NCBI RefSeq assembly: GCF_910592395.1
Contig: NC_088318.1
Span: 11,532,349-11,596,348 of the forward strand
Direction: 5' to 3'
Length of the DNA stretch: 64,000 bases
Origin: Lineus longissimus
Lineage: Eukaryota; Nemertea; Pilidiophora; Heteronemertea; Lineidae
Made by a program: the position numbers and the translations under genes
Notes under the pieces: model-generated
Database searches by the model: none
What the model was told of the DNA's origin: nothing
The model's input: the letters and a program-made list of their open reading frames with translations, nothing else
Shown here: piece by piece, positions 50,451 through 63,707 of the stretch
Layout of the letters: each line of letters begins with the position of its first letter
Numbering within the stretch: the stretch's first letter is position 1

Positions 50451-51856
50451 TATATATAACGCATGCAGGACATCTCGAAATAAAGACGTAAAGCCCATTT
50501 TTGATTAATTCATGATTAATACATAACAAGATGGCGGCCTGGGGGCCATATTGGATATGAGGTGGGGCCAGAAAATGATACAGCACCTTCCTTACCCTAG
50601 GCAATCATACCACAGAAATATCAGCTCTCTCACACAAGTGCTCCTGGAGTTATAGGTCGGAATGCTAAAAATCCTAGATGCCAACTGACGGCCATCTTCA
50701 GTTAACGATCGGAATACAAAAATCTAAGTTGGCGGCTGGTGGCCATATTGGATTTTGGCGGGGGCATAATGATCCGGAACATTGGTAACCATTTGTCATG
50801 TGGCAATATTTTCCAGTATTCTCACATTATAACACAGTTTATCACATTGTATGGGCAGTATTTTAAGGAAATCACAGCACTTGGGCGTTCAGTCTGTCAT
50901 TACGCACAATTAGTCGCAGCCAATCCCCGAGGCAAAATGTCACAACCAGTCCTTAGACACTTCACTGATCTCCTTTAAGATGTCACTGGAAGTTTTAATT
51001 TGTGCATTGTAGTTCATGTGTACTAGGCAAGGGTCTTCATAACAGTCTCACAGCCGTGGCACATATGGTAGGTGATGACCCATTCTCCTCCGACAAATTT
51101 GATCCATCTGGACTGGACTGTACATTTGATGATGTAAACAGTCCTTTGGTTAGGACAATCAACAAAATGAATAAAACAACAAAAATGACACCATCTAATG
51201 ATAATAATGTTAGCACAGTTTTAATTGTCAATATCTACATTTTAAGTAATTAATTACACAATGTTATATAAGTCCTTGATTTGGTTGCAAAGAACATTGA
51301 AAACCAAAATGAAGCATGGCAAAAATCTGTTTCCCACAAAATTCAACTATTGTCTTTTCCTGGTCAACAAGCACACGGATACCTTCAGGCAATGCATCTA
51401 CAGAGCAGAACGCATCAACACTGTAAGGCTGCACACCTTGTGACTGGTGGACTTTGGCATTATTACCATTGTCTCCATTGCACATCCACTAGTACAACCA
51501 ACAGAAACGTCCAATAAGCCCGACATATGTAGGTTAATTTTGGGTGAGGCCTGGCACTATTAAGTCACAAGCAAACATAGAGCAAGGAAACTGCACAGCT
51601 GATAGATACTCAGCCTATAACGGCCGCGAGACACGGCCGTGCACCTGGCAAGAGCTCTCTAACCAAACTATGTCCTGAATACGTATTCACAGAGTTGGCT
51701 CATGAAAATAATAGTCATCAATTTCATACACAAAGCATTAGAGCTTAGTTAGTCGAATGTAAATCTGACTCAATCACTGGACATGTAAAGAACCTTGGAC
51801 ACAAGTAAACTTTGCACAGTAATGCAATCAGCTCACATTGGCAAGACAACCACATC

Positions 51857-52012
51857 ATAAAATCTGGTGCAATTTGCAGGCGTTTTGGAAACTTACAAAT
51901 CTGGTGCAATTTGCAGGCATTTTGGAAACTTACAAAATCTGGTGCAATTTGCAGGCGTTTCAGAAACTTACAAAATCTGGTGCAATTTGCAGGCATTTCG
52001 GAAACTCACCAA
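51857..52012. repeat. 37-38-bp minisatellite
   Basis: Four tandem copies of a unit with the core AATCTGGTGCAATTTGCAGG followed by a CGTTTTGGAAACTTAC-type half. Copies differ by one to three bases. Open frames on both strands here are by-products of the repeat. Confidence 0.88.
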
Positions 52013-53899
52013 TGCTTTCCTGCAAATGGTTTACATGTCTCATTTCTTCAACCATTCATTTAATTTCAATACAGTTGCACAAAGAAACCTATGAGTAGAA
52101 CAGTGCTTGAAGTAACATAACTTAAAATCGTGAATGATAATTCGACTACCAGCAAAACACCCATGCTCCGTGGCATTGCAGAGCAAGATGTCAGATGCCA
52201 TTCCATGTATTTTTAGGATTGCAGAACTAGAACGCACAAGTGCATGTCTTCGTGAGGCAATTTAAAACCTATGTCTTTGCTCGCTATAACATCAATCAAT
52301 TTAGGTCATTGATCACTTCTGTGAGGTCTTTCACCCAAAAACCCCACTTTTTGATTTTTCATTTGATTTGATTACCAGACACTGTTATTAAGTAGGCAGC
52401 ATTCTGAGACGCGATGCAAGAGCAAGCCAGGCACATCAGAAGTCATAAGACCAAAATTATGAAAGATGAACCGACAACTTCAACATTTTGTAATATGATA
52501 TCATGATAATGATTAACAATGCAATAAAAACCATCACTGGGGAAATTGCGGGATTTGTAATTTATGCAAGCTGCCAGCGTGATGTCATCAGCATGGAACG
52601 TCATACCGTACATGCTGATGAGTGGTCATCATTAGCCATGTGTTGAACACTGACATCTCGTTCTAGTGGATCGTTGAAATTGACAATTCATCTTGAAGTA
52701 AGAAGTGTTAAGACTAGTTACATAGTATCAATACTGTTACAGAACGGAACACATCGAACGTCGGCAATGAGGAACCGGCGCGATTTATCCGCCGCGTGGC
52801 GCTGCAATCGATCAAACCAAAACTCTCCATTTCCAATGCATTATCATGTTATTTCTGAGCCTGAAAACAATCGCTTATTTTCGACCGATTTCGGCAACGT
52901 TTGCATCTTCCTGTTTTAAATCTATTGAGCTATCAGTTTCTTAAGATAATTTTGCGGAAAATATACGCGATGCCAGTTATTGGGCACGTTTTCTGTTGTT
53001 GAAATCCTGTGCAAAAATGTACGCAATGGTTTCCCGTGATTGACCTCATGCGACGTCAACAGACCAGAAAATGACGTCATGGCGTCAGAAGGTACGATCG
53101 ATTGTGGCGCCACCACTGGCATTTATCTATCATGCGGCATTTTTCTCAAAATGGCTCAATTAGACGTATTTCACTCTTGAACCCAACGCTTCAAATACAA
53201 GAACCCACACTGATTTTGTTCATCTAGTCAAAAATTTCACTTGCAATTTACTAACACAAAATTCACTAAAACAGATAAAAAACCCCAAACCCAAACCCTG
53301 AAAATACCAGAGGCATTACATATTTGACCCAAAACTAAATTCCTAGCGGAAAACATCAGAACATTTCAAATTTCTTTATTATAATGGTTTCTCTATTCAT
53401 AGAATAAAATCTTGATTAAACATGGTACAAGTTAAACCATGCAAAACATGCAATTCTAATTCTTTGGTGTGTTACAAGAGGTCCGGAGTGCTGGAGTATT
53501 CTTTCTCAATAACAAGCAGGTTATTATGCGAGGACACATCAAGGATGGCGAGGACAAGGCAACATGTTTCCCTCAACCCATCATGGCACAAAGGATGTGG
53601 CAATTTCGAGAAATTGTTGAAAACGAATCGAAGTTCCATTATCTCGAGACCAATCGTACCATCAAAATCAATGGTCATGTAAATAGGTTCACAAATGGTA
53701 CCATCAAAATGTGCTCGATGAGAGCTCTTAAATGAATGGTCATGTCAACAGGTTCTCAAAATACCAACTTTATCAGATAATTTCTAATTATAGGGTCTCA
53801 CTTGGCAATTGAATCGATGTTGTCAAGAGTCCTCAAAAACTTTAATCCAATCCAATTAAATTGTTTCTGATGACCAATGCGAAGATTTTTTATCGAATA

Positions 53900-54077
53900 C
53901 AGTAGAACCTCTCTATTAAGGACACCATCGGGACTGCCAAATGATGTCCTTAATAGAGAAGTGTCCTGATTAGAAAGGTCAAATTGAATGGAAAGTACCA
54001 ATTTGGGACCAAAACTAGTGTCCTTAATAGTGAGGTTGTCCTTCATAGAGAGGTATCCGCTAAGGGAGGTTCCACTG
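53900..54077. mobile_element. Tc1/mariner-type MITE, 178 bp
   Basis: The ends are CAGTAGAACCTCTC and the complement of CAGTGGAACCTCCC, with TA on each side (53898-53899 and 54078-54079). The interior repeats GTCCTTAATAGAGA-like words in both orientations. No coding capacity. Confidence 0.8.
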
Positions 54078-54753
54078 TACATGTATAACAGTTCTATCAC
54101 ACACTTTCAATGTCCTTGAAAGATCTTGGTCAATTGCATTTACAACAACATCTAAATGGAATAACATCAGGTAAATTGGTCCATGAATAAAACCTTCACA
54201 AATCAGCTAACACTCTCTCTTTTTATAAGTAAACGTTCACTGCATACACTATCTTGTTTGACTGCCCCTCTGATCACATTACACTGCTATCTGGAACAGA
54301 AAATAGAGTAACATGGTTACAATCTATATCACAGTTAATTCTTGAAATGGTTAAATCTATTTCAAATTTCTGACAATGTGAAACTTTAACCTGTCGAGCG
54401 CAGAAAAGAAGAAGAATTTCAAATTCCTAACCCTGATCCAAACTTTGTGGTCATTGGCCACGTAAGCAGTCCAGTACTGAAAGGAATTTTCTACACTGGC
54501 CCACTTCACTGCTACCCCAGTCTGCCATGGCTATCATCAGGTAAAGTTTGTGCATCCCCAGGTGTGATCGAACCCGTCAGCCTCAGCAACTGTGTACTAT
54601 CGTCATTCAAGAAGTCGAGAGTAGCAAATATTTGATGACATCATTGGCTGACGGAACGGTTAAGAGTGAACGACAAGGACACACGTTACCACCTCGGCAA
54701 CAAGACAGTTGTGCCTTCAGTAAAAAACAAGTGAGCATTCTCCAAGTACTTAC

Positions 54754-57700
54754 AATCAATTCTTCATCGATTTCTGTTTGCGGTGGCAAAGAAGCACAGT
54801 AGCGTACGTCTCGATCACAGTCCGACTGTAAACCCTGGATAGTGCGCAGCTGGTCGCCGTGGTGAGGGTTACGTTGTGAAGTGAAGTAATCTACAACAGA
54901 CAAATATGAAGGATTTCACCAAGTGGCTATACATTTGCAACCATTGAGCTTTAAAATGCACCATTTCGGTTGTCTTAAGGACATCATTCCAATCACAGCG
55001 CCGGAAGGGAGGATATAAGACGCTATGCATCAGTCCAAAGTTAGTCTAAACTAGAAATTTGAAATTTGCTTGTCAGCAAATTTGATAGCCCCCACGGGCC
55101 CACACAGTACACGTATGGAGGAGTGAAGTCTATTCCATTTCGCGGATGATCTATTTCCGGACAAACACGCTCGCGCTTTCTCAAAATCACACGCTCAACT
55201 AATTTGCTTGTCAGCAAATTTGATAGCCCCAACGGGCCCACACAGTACACGTATGGAGGAGTGAAGTCTATTCCGTTTTGCGGATGATCTATTTTGGGAT
55301 AAACACGCTCGCGCTTTCTCAAAATCACACGCTCAGTAACATTTAAACAGCACCATAACCTTTTCAGATGGGCAGGATGGATCATCGATAAGCATTTAAG
55401 GCTATTCCTTTATTTTATTCCTTCATTCAACCATGTCAACCGTCGTTCTTTGCTCAAAATACTCGACAGCTCGCCACTTCGGCAAAGAGATACCGCCGCC
55501 ATGATGCATGAGGATATGACGTCACCATTACGGGGCGGAGCTTATGCTAATGTACGTGTGATTGACAGAATCGTGCCGGAGATTTGAAAGCAAATCAGAA
55601 AATCGGCGCATAAAAACGCTTCAAGTCATCAAAATTATCCGAATTTCGAAAAAATCTTTGCCAGGTGCACTAGATCGAGTTTAGTTTGATGGGACAGGGG
55701 TGACAGTTTTTCAGTTGAAATAGCAGTTTTGCTGGACTACCTCCATAATATAACCTGGGAAGAATGCAGAAGCCTAGTACCTTCTCCTAGTAATCTCAAT
55801 ATAGACCCCACATTTGTTGTATGTGGGGTCTATAATAAGCAACAGAACGCATAAGGATCAAAGGAAGAAGCATAACTTTTTATACTAACCCGAGTGCATA
55901 ATATCTTGAGACAAGACTTTCGCAAGCGATATACGAACGTTTGGAATTGGGTCGTTCCCCAACGCCAGAAGACTAGGAAGGAAGTCATATGCGAATCTGG
56001 TCTCATCATAATCACCTTGGAGGATGAAGTGGCAGAGCTGACCAAACCTGTAAGAGGTAGGCGTATGGTTAATACTGGCAAAGATTATCAAACATGAACA
56101 GGTCTGAACATGCATATCAGTCAGCTGCTGACAAAGGAGAGCCAACTGTCTACGACTCAACAGGTCTTTTTTACAACTTTTCAGGACTTCAACATTGTTT
56201 TTCAGGACTCCTTCATGAGAGATCGTGAAGAATTGCAAGTGACGATCTTGTTACTCACGTCTGCCTCCCGTACCACTTGGCACTTTGAGCAAATTTATCA
56301 ATAAGATCGTTGACAAGGCCTTGAAGGTATTTCTGGTCTTCATCTTCACTGAATGTCTTCAATAACACACTTATCTGAAAGAGGAGATCACAGTCACTGG
56401 AAGAAGAAAGCCAAGTCCACAGAATGTTGTCTATAATGATAATGATAAGAAGTGCTTTTTCTGTAGCGCTCGTTTTAGGTCGATTGATATTTGTTCACAA
56501 GTACTATGCGATTATTTACATCCTTGTCTTTCTTGGGTTCCAAAGTGTAGCCATACACAGTTGGGCATAACATGCCAAATGAGCACTGGCAATATTCAAA
56601 ACGCACAAGTTGAAGTCTCTTACCAGTCTGAAGGCACACTGTCTGACCTCGCACACTTTATCTGCTGCCAACTTCAGCGAGACAGGCAGGAGATGATCAC
56701 TGAGGTCCTCAGCGTTGTAAAGGTCGCACAGCAGAACCAACTGCTCCCCAAGATCCATCCTGTACCGCCAATTCCTACTGTTGTCAGTCCTCATTATATC
56801 GGGAAGACGCAATAAATACTCTTTCCTATACGAGGGCCTTAGAAGCTGAAAGCATCAATGGAAGGAATAAGATGACGAAGAATTTTGAGTGCAGTTCCTT
56901 ACAGTCATTTGTGGCATTGACTTCTGATGGATTTAACCATTTTGGCATGTTAGCCTGGTAGGAAGAAGTTACCCTCGAGTACTTCAAAGTTTGACTGCAG
57001 CCATGATGTTCAGATGATCTGATAACCTCCCTGTTAGTAACTCACCTTTACAAATTCTGCTAAATGTTTGACTGCACCAATCTTAACCTCATCGAGGTCT
57101 TTGATAAAGTCGTTATAGATGGGCACCAAATCTCTCGCCGTGATCTCCTCGCCGACAATCACCGCCAACTCGTGTATGGAAAATGCCAACGACCGACGGA
57201 CTTTCCACTGAAAGCAATCAAAATCACTCTGATCAGACGGTGGAATAGCACTGCACCACCTCGAAGATTACACATGGGACACAAGTCTGAATACTACACA
57301 TGACACGGGACACCAGTCTGAAAATCACATATGAAACACAAGCCTGACCTTTACTTCGATACTTGTTTTTCATGGAGTGAACAACTTTGGTTGCCTCAAT
57401 GTCACTTCAATCTTAAAAGCTTTCGAGAAATCTAAGAAGACGAACGTGTGAGAGTCTTCTGAAATTGTCCCAGAGCGGCAAAAAGTTCAGAGATATAAAA
57501 ACAACAACTAACCTGCATATCTCCAGCAAGACTCCTGTAAAGTTCCCTCAAGCACGGCCAATACTCTCGGCCCAACGTGTAGGCCACAGCTGGAAAACTG
57601 AAGGCACAGTGTCTGGCAATCTCCGTATCGACCGTCTGGGCACGCGCAGGGTCCGCCATACTCAGGTAATGCTCAAGCAGGGATTGCGGGATGATATCCT

Positions 57701-60629
57701 GGAGGGTCAACATGGTCATGTCACCGTCTTCGGACGTGATCTCCTGGACACTGGTGTCTGGAGTACAAGGAACATCACTGTCAATATAGCCAACACTGCT
57801 GTTGCTGACATTCACATCTGCAAGGATAAGGGTGCTGACACACTGATGAGGGGTTCGTTGATGTTAGTAGCAAATATACAGCAGTTGGGTTAGTGTGGCA
57901 TTTATGTAATGATAAGAGATTATAAATTGAAACATAACTGCCAAATTGGCTTCAATTTTTTATAAATCATCACCAGAATCACTGAATTGTACAACAAGAA
58001 AGACACTCTACACCGAGATTTAGTGCGCAGCACGAGGGCTATCTGTTTTTCCATACTACAGACTATTGGTGTGGCCAGCATTTTATCTCAGTCTCCTGAG
58101 GGAAACTGCAAGAGCCATGTCTCACCTTGTACCACCCCATCGACAATGGTCAGCGTCGTCTCGGACAGCTGGTGCCCTAGGACATGGGTACTTCCTATAT
58201 GGGTCACCGTCTCCTCCGACGCATCAGTCACGGTACTGACACTAGCGGTGTGGATCTGTACCGGTTCTGCTGCAGTAACTTCCTCGCCTCGGGCCGGCTT
58301 GCTTGGAACGACTAAGGCACTACGTTCAGAAGCGACGTGAGTATCTTTTAAGTCTTTAGTAATGGTGTTGATGTCCTCTAAGGTTCTTCGGCTGCTGAGG
58401 CTCCGGTCGTCAACGGACACGTTCATCTCGGTCGAGTAGACTTGGTTCGTGCGTTGATCCATCGCCGTAGCTTTCACCGTGATGTTCTGCGGTTTCCCAT
58501 CGACGAGGTCAAAATCTAAATCTATCGACGGCAGAGGAGTCCTCCAAAAGTTAAAAGAATTAAAATCTACCGCATTATCTAAATGAATGCGTAAGCGACC
58601 ATCTCCAAGCGATGTTGTACTAACATTCGACTGAACTGATGACTCGGTCTCGGTGCGTTCCTTTTCTTGACGTTTCGCCTTGGCCTCTTCTATATCTTCG
58701 CGGGTAACCTCAACATTCCTGGAAAACTCCATGTCGGCAGATCTTTCCTCGCTACCTGGAGCATCCCTCGATGATGCCTCCACCGTGGCGCCCTCTTTCT
58801 TATCCGCCTTATCTTTACTCCCTTCTTCTCCAGATTCGTTCAATTCTTTCGCTAGTTTATCACCGCTGCCCCCATTATCACCCCCACTATTAGTATTATT
58901 TCTAGAACTTTGCGATAAATACTTTGCGGCTAATTTTTCCTCTATACTAGTTTCGGCAGCGTTTTCACTATCACATAGATTAGTTGGATTATCTGACGGA
59001 TTATCACTCGTAAGTTCATCATCTTGTTCACTATTAGCACCAGGGATTATCACATTGAGGACCTTTTTTCCGTCGGACGTTGACGGCTTAGCCTCATTTT
59101 CAATGTCCATATCCTCTATTTGCCGATTGTCCGCAGCTGAGGCGGTTGGTGGTTTTGCGTCCTCACACTTATCACAGTTAGAGTCAGCAGTTTCAATACT
59201 GTCGCTGGAATGTTCCGGCACGTTTTCATCATCTGATGAGAAGCCATCGCTGTCATAACCAGGATGCCGATGCCTGCAGAAAAAGTTCATTTTGACTTCA
59301 TTATTAGTATTTGAATGAAGAACAACTTGACTTGACCTTCATAGACATGCGCTATTCAAGTTGAGAAAAAGAAACAAGTCGTTGAAGGGTCATCTTATTT
59401 ATAATGGAACTACACCAGAACTTCAGGATGTTTATGCTCCCTTCCACACCACATCTTGCATGCCCATTCCACCAAGCCAATGGAAGTGACAAAGTTAGTG
59501 TGCCAATGGCCATGGGCTCAGAACCAACAGTTTTAAAAACAGAAGCCAGTAAAGCCAATACTATTCAATCCATCCTGGTCACTGAATTGATCATGGACCC
59601 TTTTCTTACCTCATGTCAGGCCTTTTGTAACACAGCATGCCATCCTCGTCAAAGAACAGGCCAGTCACCCCAGGATCTGCAAACGTCGATATAAACGGAC
59701 CAAGAGCTTCGAAAGCCGCAATTCGCACCTAGAATGTAAATCATATCAACTTCATAACATTTATTGACTTCGAGGACACCTAAAACATACATGTATATTT
59801 GCCAGAGACATGCAAGCTTGCAACTTCCTCAAGGAGTTTACCTCGCTGCCGACATGGCTGGAGATAGGGAGAAAAGTTGCAACATGGATTTGCTTTGAAC
59901 TTGCAACAACAATGAAAGAGGCAAGTGCTCTAGGTCTTCTTTATACAGTTAACACCAACCAAAACCAAAAGGATCCTAACTCCTTTCACAAAATATAAGG
60001 CAGGCCCTGTGTGATTCTATAGCGCTGGCAAGTAAGTTTGACCCCACGGCACTTTTGACAATTCACCTTTCTCACTCAAACAATCGACTGTGGGTAGTTT
60101 GACAAGATTTGCTGTACAGATTTTGGGCCAATGTCAATTTCAGCCTAATGATCTTACCCATCTAGATTGATCACAGAGTAGATTAATGAACTGTTGAGCG
60201 AGCTGGTGACGCCGGACGTCTGTCGAACAAGAACACGACACCGCCATGAAACATTCCGCGCATGCCTTCCTTACGCCCCACACGCCATCCTCACACAGGT
60301 AGAAGAACTTGGGTAGCTAGAAAGAGAAATATCATGAATTGGAAGGCAAGACAGAATAAGCCAGCCAACAAATACTTGACAAGTCATTTCCTTTGAGGCT
60401 GAGAAAGACTTCTTATTCAAGCGACCATCGTGTGCTCGAAGTGTGTATCTTGACTTACCAAGTGTTCCTCTGTTGCGTCCATGCCCACCACGCTACACAT
60501 GTCACCAAAGTTGGCCGCACAAACCTTTCTGACATGGAACAAGGTATCGGTGCACAAGGCGGTAAACTGCGGTAGGAAGATCCTCTCGGTTATCACTTTG
60601 CCAATATGTGGCGCCATCTTACTCATCAA
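54754..60629 (-). CDS. PPP4R1: Serine/threonine-protein phosphatase 4 regulatory subunit 1 (5' part outside window)
   Basis: Exons in coding order: 60629-60459, 60316-60158, 59728-59610, 59273-58126, 57817-57513, 57207-57046, 56845-56624, 56374-56259, 56047-55890, 54890-54754. All are in phase, 899 residues. HEAT-repeat segments strongly resemble animal PPP4R1: FHVRKVCAANFGDMCSVVG, GVWGVRKACAECFMAVSCS, AFEALGPFISTFADP, WKVRRSLAFSIHELAVIVG, TDNSRNWRYRMDLGEQL, NDPIPNVRISLAKVL. The 382-residue exon 4 is acidic and low-complexity, like the variable central linker of the family, and contains FWRTPLPSIDLDFDL, which matches a conserved linker motif. PPP4R1 is a scaffold that binds the PP4 catalytic subunit. 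The N-terminal HEAT repeats are missing, upstream of base 60629 and probably beyond 64000. The 3' end is uncertain: either splicing at 54754 to an unseen last exon, or read-through to a stop at 54607. Confidence 0.93.
55063..55338. repeat. Tandem duplication in a PPP4R1 intron, unit 138 bp
   Basis: The unit starting AATTTGCTTGTCAGCAAATT (itself a palindrome) at 55063 is repeated at 55201. Copies share CACACAGTACACGTATGGAG and ACACGCTCGCGCTTTCTC and differ by a few substitutions. It lies between the last two PPP4R1 exons and contains no exon. Confidence 0.88.
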
Positions 60630-60837
60630 CTGGAATGAAGAGAACAACATCTTCAGATTCACTCAGACTGAGGGCGAGGAGGGGCAAGGCAGAGTGACTT
60701 TTCATTACGACATTATGGGACAGTGTAGAGTTAGCTGAGTCCAGAGTTAAGGCCAAGTGTCAAGAGAGTTGCGAGAAGTTCTTGTGTCCAGGAAAGGTTA
60801 TAGTAATAAATCGTGGGTAGGTTATCGTGGCACATTT

Positions 60838-60902
60838 GAGTCACCAAAGCAGACTGTGATATGAGTTTACAACCAACACATCACAATCACTTTGGTGGTT
60901 CA
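60838..60902 (-). ncRNA. miR-2-family microRNA hairpin, copy 6 (3'-most)
   Basis: The minus strand folds: a 5' arm with ACCAAAGTGATTGTGATGTG pairs with a 3' arm holding the predicted mature sequence TATCACAGTCTGCTTTGGTG (60839-60861). The TATCACAG start carries the miR-2 seed. It diverges from miR-2a after position 8. It lies 209 bp upstream of the first visible PPP4R1 exon, inside the intron. Confidence 0.75.
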
Positions 60903-61289
60903 ATGGTCACAAAGGATGCGGAAAGGTAGCGTGCAGCTGAAGGGTGATACAGGTTGTGGAATGACCAGCCGAGAGTAGGCTCGAGAATGGAACGTGGACC
61001 TCACATGCACCAAGCAGTCCTTATCAGGCAGGAAAGATTGCGTCTGGAATATCTAGGGGAGACTAATCTTGTTACAGCAACTAGAAGAACACAGCTGAAC
61101 TTCTTAAACACATAGGTGGAAACTGCAAATCAAAATTCTTACGGTGATCAACCAACATTAACACACTGAACCTCAGTACAAATCTTTTTTTCCTTCTTTG
61201 CAATCGAACACTGTCTTCTGCGGACGATCTTTCCTTTGAAACAGTTCAAGGTCGCCTGCCTTTGATGTGAAGAGATGATGACATCCACG

Positions 61290-61352
61290 GAGCTCGTCAA
61301 AGCTGGCTGTGATATGACACTAAACAACACATCACAGCCACTCTGAGACTCT
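61290..61352 (-). ncRNA. mir-2: miR-2-family microRNA hairpin, copy 5
   Basis: The predicted mature 3' arm is TATCACAGCCAGCTTTGACG (61292-61314), one base from the classic miR-2a sequence. The 5' arm contains GAGTGGCTGTGATGTG, which pairs with it across a loop of about 12 nt. Mature arm on the 3' side, as in known mir-2 precursors. Confidence 0.9.
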
Positions 61353-61791
61353 GGAGACGCAAATCTACGAGACTTGAAATATAACTCCTCTGCCATTTTT
61401 TTATCTCTTTGTCAAGTCAGAATTCATAAATTCTATTTCTAATATATGTTTGTTCTTGTGTACCTTAGAGACCATCGTGATCAAATGTCAATTGATGACT
61501 AATGAGTAGTTTGTAATGTCACTTATCAATTTTGTCATGATCGAAAAATCTTTTTACACTAACCATTGCCAGGTATCTAAAAGTAAACACTCATCACAAC
61601 AGACTTCAAAATAGAGCCTGATTGATTAGTACTTTCAAAATTCACCTCTGCTGAATCTTGAAAATAACAATTAACATCAAGTTGAGCATGACATGTCACC
61701 TTGAACAGCCCATAACAACAACAGATACTAGGCTACAAACTGTCATCAAAAGATCTGTATTGCAACCAATGTGAGAACTGAATACATATAC

Positions 61792-62018
61792 CAGTGTTCT
61801 CCACAGGGTTTTCTCAAGGTAGGGCGATACCCTTGATTTGCATGACGTTTTACCAGTGTGCAACACAAGGTAGGGTGGCCAGCAATTTGAGGTAGGGTGG
61901 CCCTATAGGAACCCTCTACAAAGTTCTAGAGCAAGGTAGGGTGGCTCTTCTAACCTAGGGTGGTAAGCTGCCAAGGTAGGGTGGGCCACCCTGACAAATA
62001 GCCTTGTGGAGAACACTG
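61792..62018. mobile_element. 227-bp MITE with AAGGTAGGGTGG internal repeats
   Basis: Inverted ends are CAGTGTTCTCCACAGGG and the complement of CAGTGTTCTCCACAAGG. ATATAC lies directly on both sides (61786-61791 and 62019-62024). The interior repeats GGTAGGGTGG about five times. CAGTGTTCTCC ends recall hAT elements, but those make 8-bp duplications and only 6 bp match here, so the superfamily is open. It sits between microRNA copies 4 and 5. Confidence 0.75.
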
Positions 62019-62130
62019 ATATACAGCACATCCAACCTCTGCAATGAATCATGTCACTAAAGTACACAGTCCCGCAAAGCAATCAAGACATGACCTCGAA
62101 CAGTCCTTGTGATGTAGCATATCAGAGCCT

Positions 62131-62196
62131 GTCAGCTCATCAAAGCTGGCTGTGATATGTACTTTATGACAGCACATCACAACCACTTTGACGGCC
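62131..62196 (-). ncRNA. mir-2: miR-2-family microRNA hairpin, copy 4
   Basis: The predicted mature 3' arm TATCACAGCCAGCTTTGATG (62135-62157) equals miR-2a as I know it from insects. The 5' arm GTCAAAGTGGTTGTGATGTG pairs with it across a loop of about 15 nt. Confidence 0.93.
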
Positions 62197-62240
62197 AACC
62201 TGCTCTACATTTCACATGGTATCAATGATACTGCACCTTT

Positions 62241-62312
62241 AGACTTTTAAAGGATGGCTGTGATATGTAATTATCAACAGTACACAACTGCACCCTATCA
62301 TAACCCTTTTGA
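62241..62312 (-). ncRNA. miR-2-family microRNA hairpin, copy 3 (diverged)
   Basis: The predicted mature 3' arm TATCACAGCCATCCTTTAAA (62243-62265) keeps the seed and the CAGCCA core. The 5' arm (AAAAGGGTTATGATAGG) pairs less completely than in the other copies and the loop is longer. It may be a processed variant resembling miR-13 or a decaying copy. Confidence 0.6.
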
Positions 62313-63468
62313 TGGAAAACCTGCTCCACATTCAACAGCCAACTGACCTCATTATCAATAATGGTAGTACTGCTCCTTACAGAATTCTTCCACGACCTAA
62401 AGGACCATTTCTCAAATCTATGCTTCCTATACAAGCCATTCTTTATCAAACACTTTTATCTAAAAACGCTGGATTCCACTTTCTGATGGATTTAGAACTT
62501 TGCTATGCATAAAAGGTCATCCCTGGCCATCCTTACATGAAACAATAGAACCACTCCACCCTCAGGGCGAGCCCAAGGGTGACGACATGGCTCTTTACAT
62601 AGAAACTGGGGAATGGTGTTTATCTACAGCAAACTATAAACTAGAATCTTTAGGACAGACTTATTCACCGTGGTTGATTGAACAACAGAAATGATAAAAG
62701 GATAGCATTTTTCAGCCCAAGGTTCTTACCAGACTTTATGTTTCCTGTAGCAACGAATCAGCTACATGTAGCAAGCGAATAATACGACGATCATGATACA
62801 AACACGAGGTGAATAACGGCATCACGTACCACGCTGACTCACTGCTTGACAGATGTACTCAACAACCCAAACAATATGCAACTAGTGACTTGCCGCTAAC
62901 CGCATCCAAGGTCCTTTAGTCATCGCAGAGGAAATCAATATGGATCCACATCACTCCGGGCTAAGTGAGCTATCACAGGCGCTAGATTTATTTTTATTTA
63001 CTGGTAATACATAACATTATGTTCACACATTGGTAACTTACCGATGACAGGCTGCTGCTTTTAATAAAATACTGATGGTCTGATAAACTCAATGCTTACT
63101 CTTCATTATCAAATCAAGTCTATAGTCGGCCTACACAAGATCATCCTAATCATTACCTGCGATCATGTACCATTTTTGCTCCATCACAATCTACACTACA
63201 CTAACGTCTTAGTAACTTACAATATTCAAGTTCCATGTGGCAAAGTAAAGCTAACAGAACATCCAAATCAACAAATACAAAAATTCCCAAAACGAGGGAT
63301 GATCAAGAGATCAAAATCACTAACTCAGGACTGAGAAGCATCCATTGCACAAGTGCATCCTGTCTTCACTCCATGTATTCCGTGTCCAACCCACATTTTC
63401 CCTTCCAGGTTCTGTGCCGTTCTTCCAACTAGGTCCGCAGCGTCTCGTCGGATAACAAATGAGGACCG

Positions 63469-63535
63469 AGCTCATCAAAGCTGGCTGTGATATGGCTTCT
63501 CATTTCAACATTTCACCACCACTTTGACAGCTCTG
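63469..63535 (-). ncRNA. mir-2: miR-2-family microRNA hairpin, copy 2
   Basis: The predicted mature 3' arm TATCACAGCCAGCTTTGATG (63471-63493) is identical to copy 4 over all 23 positions. The 5' arm GTCAAAGTGGTGGTGAAATG pairs with it, and GAGCT/AGCTC closes the base of the stem. Confidence 0.92.
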
Positions 63536-63707
63536 TCCAGCATCAATAATAGCGGCGTATGATCAATCACCAAACATCGAGGTATCGGTATCTCACCTCA
63601 CATCCGACTTAAAGTTTTGAAGTTGTGTTTCAGTCAACCTCAAGACCCTGACTGTGGAACGACTCGATGGTTCATTATGCCATTAGCCAGTAATTCTCCT
63701 AGCACCA

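Larger units (their letters stand above)
50451..54753. other. Intergenic region rich in small repeats
   Basis: No coding sequence is supported; the many short frames lack family resemblance and splice context. It contains a 37-38-bp minisatellite (51857-52012) and a mariner-type MITE (53900-54077). The 3' end of the PPP4R1 transcript must lie at the right margin. Confidence 0.5.

Noticed and set aside
51745-52098. Overlapping frames encoding repeated KSGAICRRF-like peptides
   Set aside because: They are translations of the 37-38-bp minisatellite; no gene context.
54607-54753. Read-through C-terminus of PPP4R1
   Set aside because: A good GTAAGT donor at 54753-54748 suggests splicing, and the 48 extra residues do not resemble the family. 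I could not find the final exon, so the end remains open.
58680-59258. 192-residue plus-strand frame rich in Ser and Leu
   Set aside because: Antisense shadow of the acidic, low-complexity PPP4R1 exon 4.
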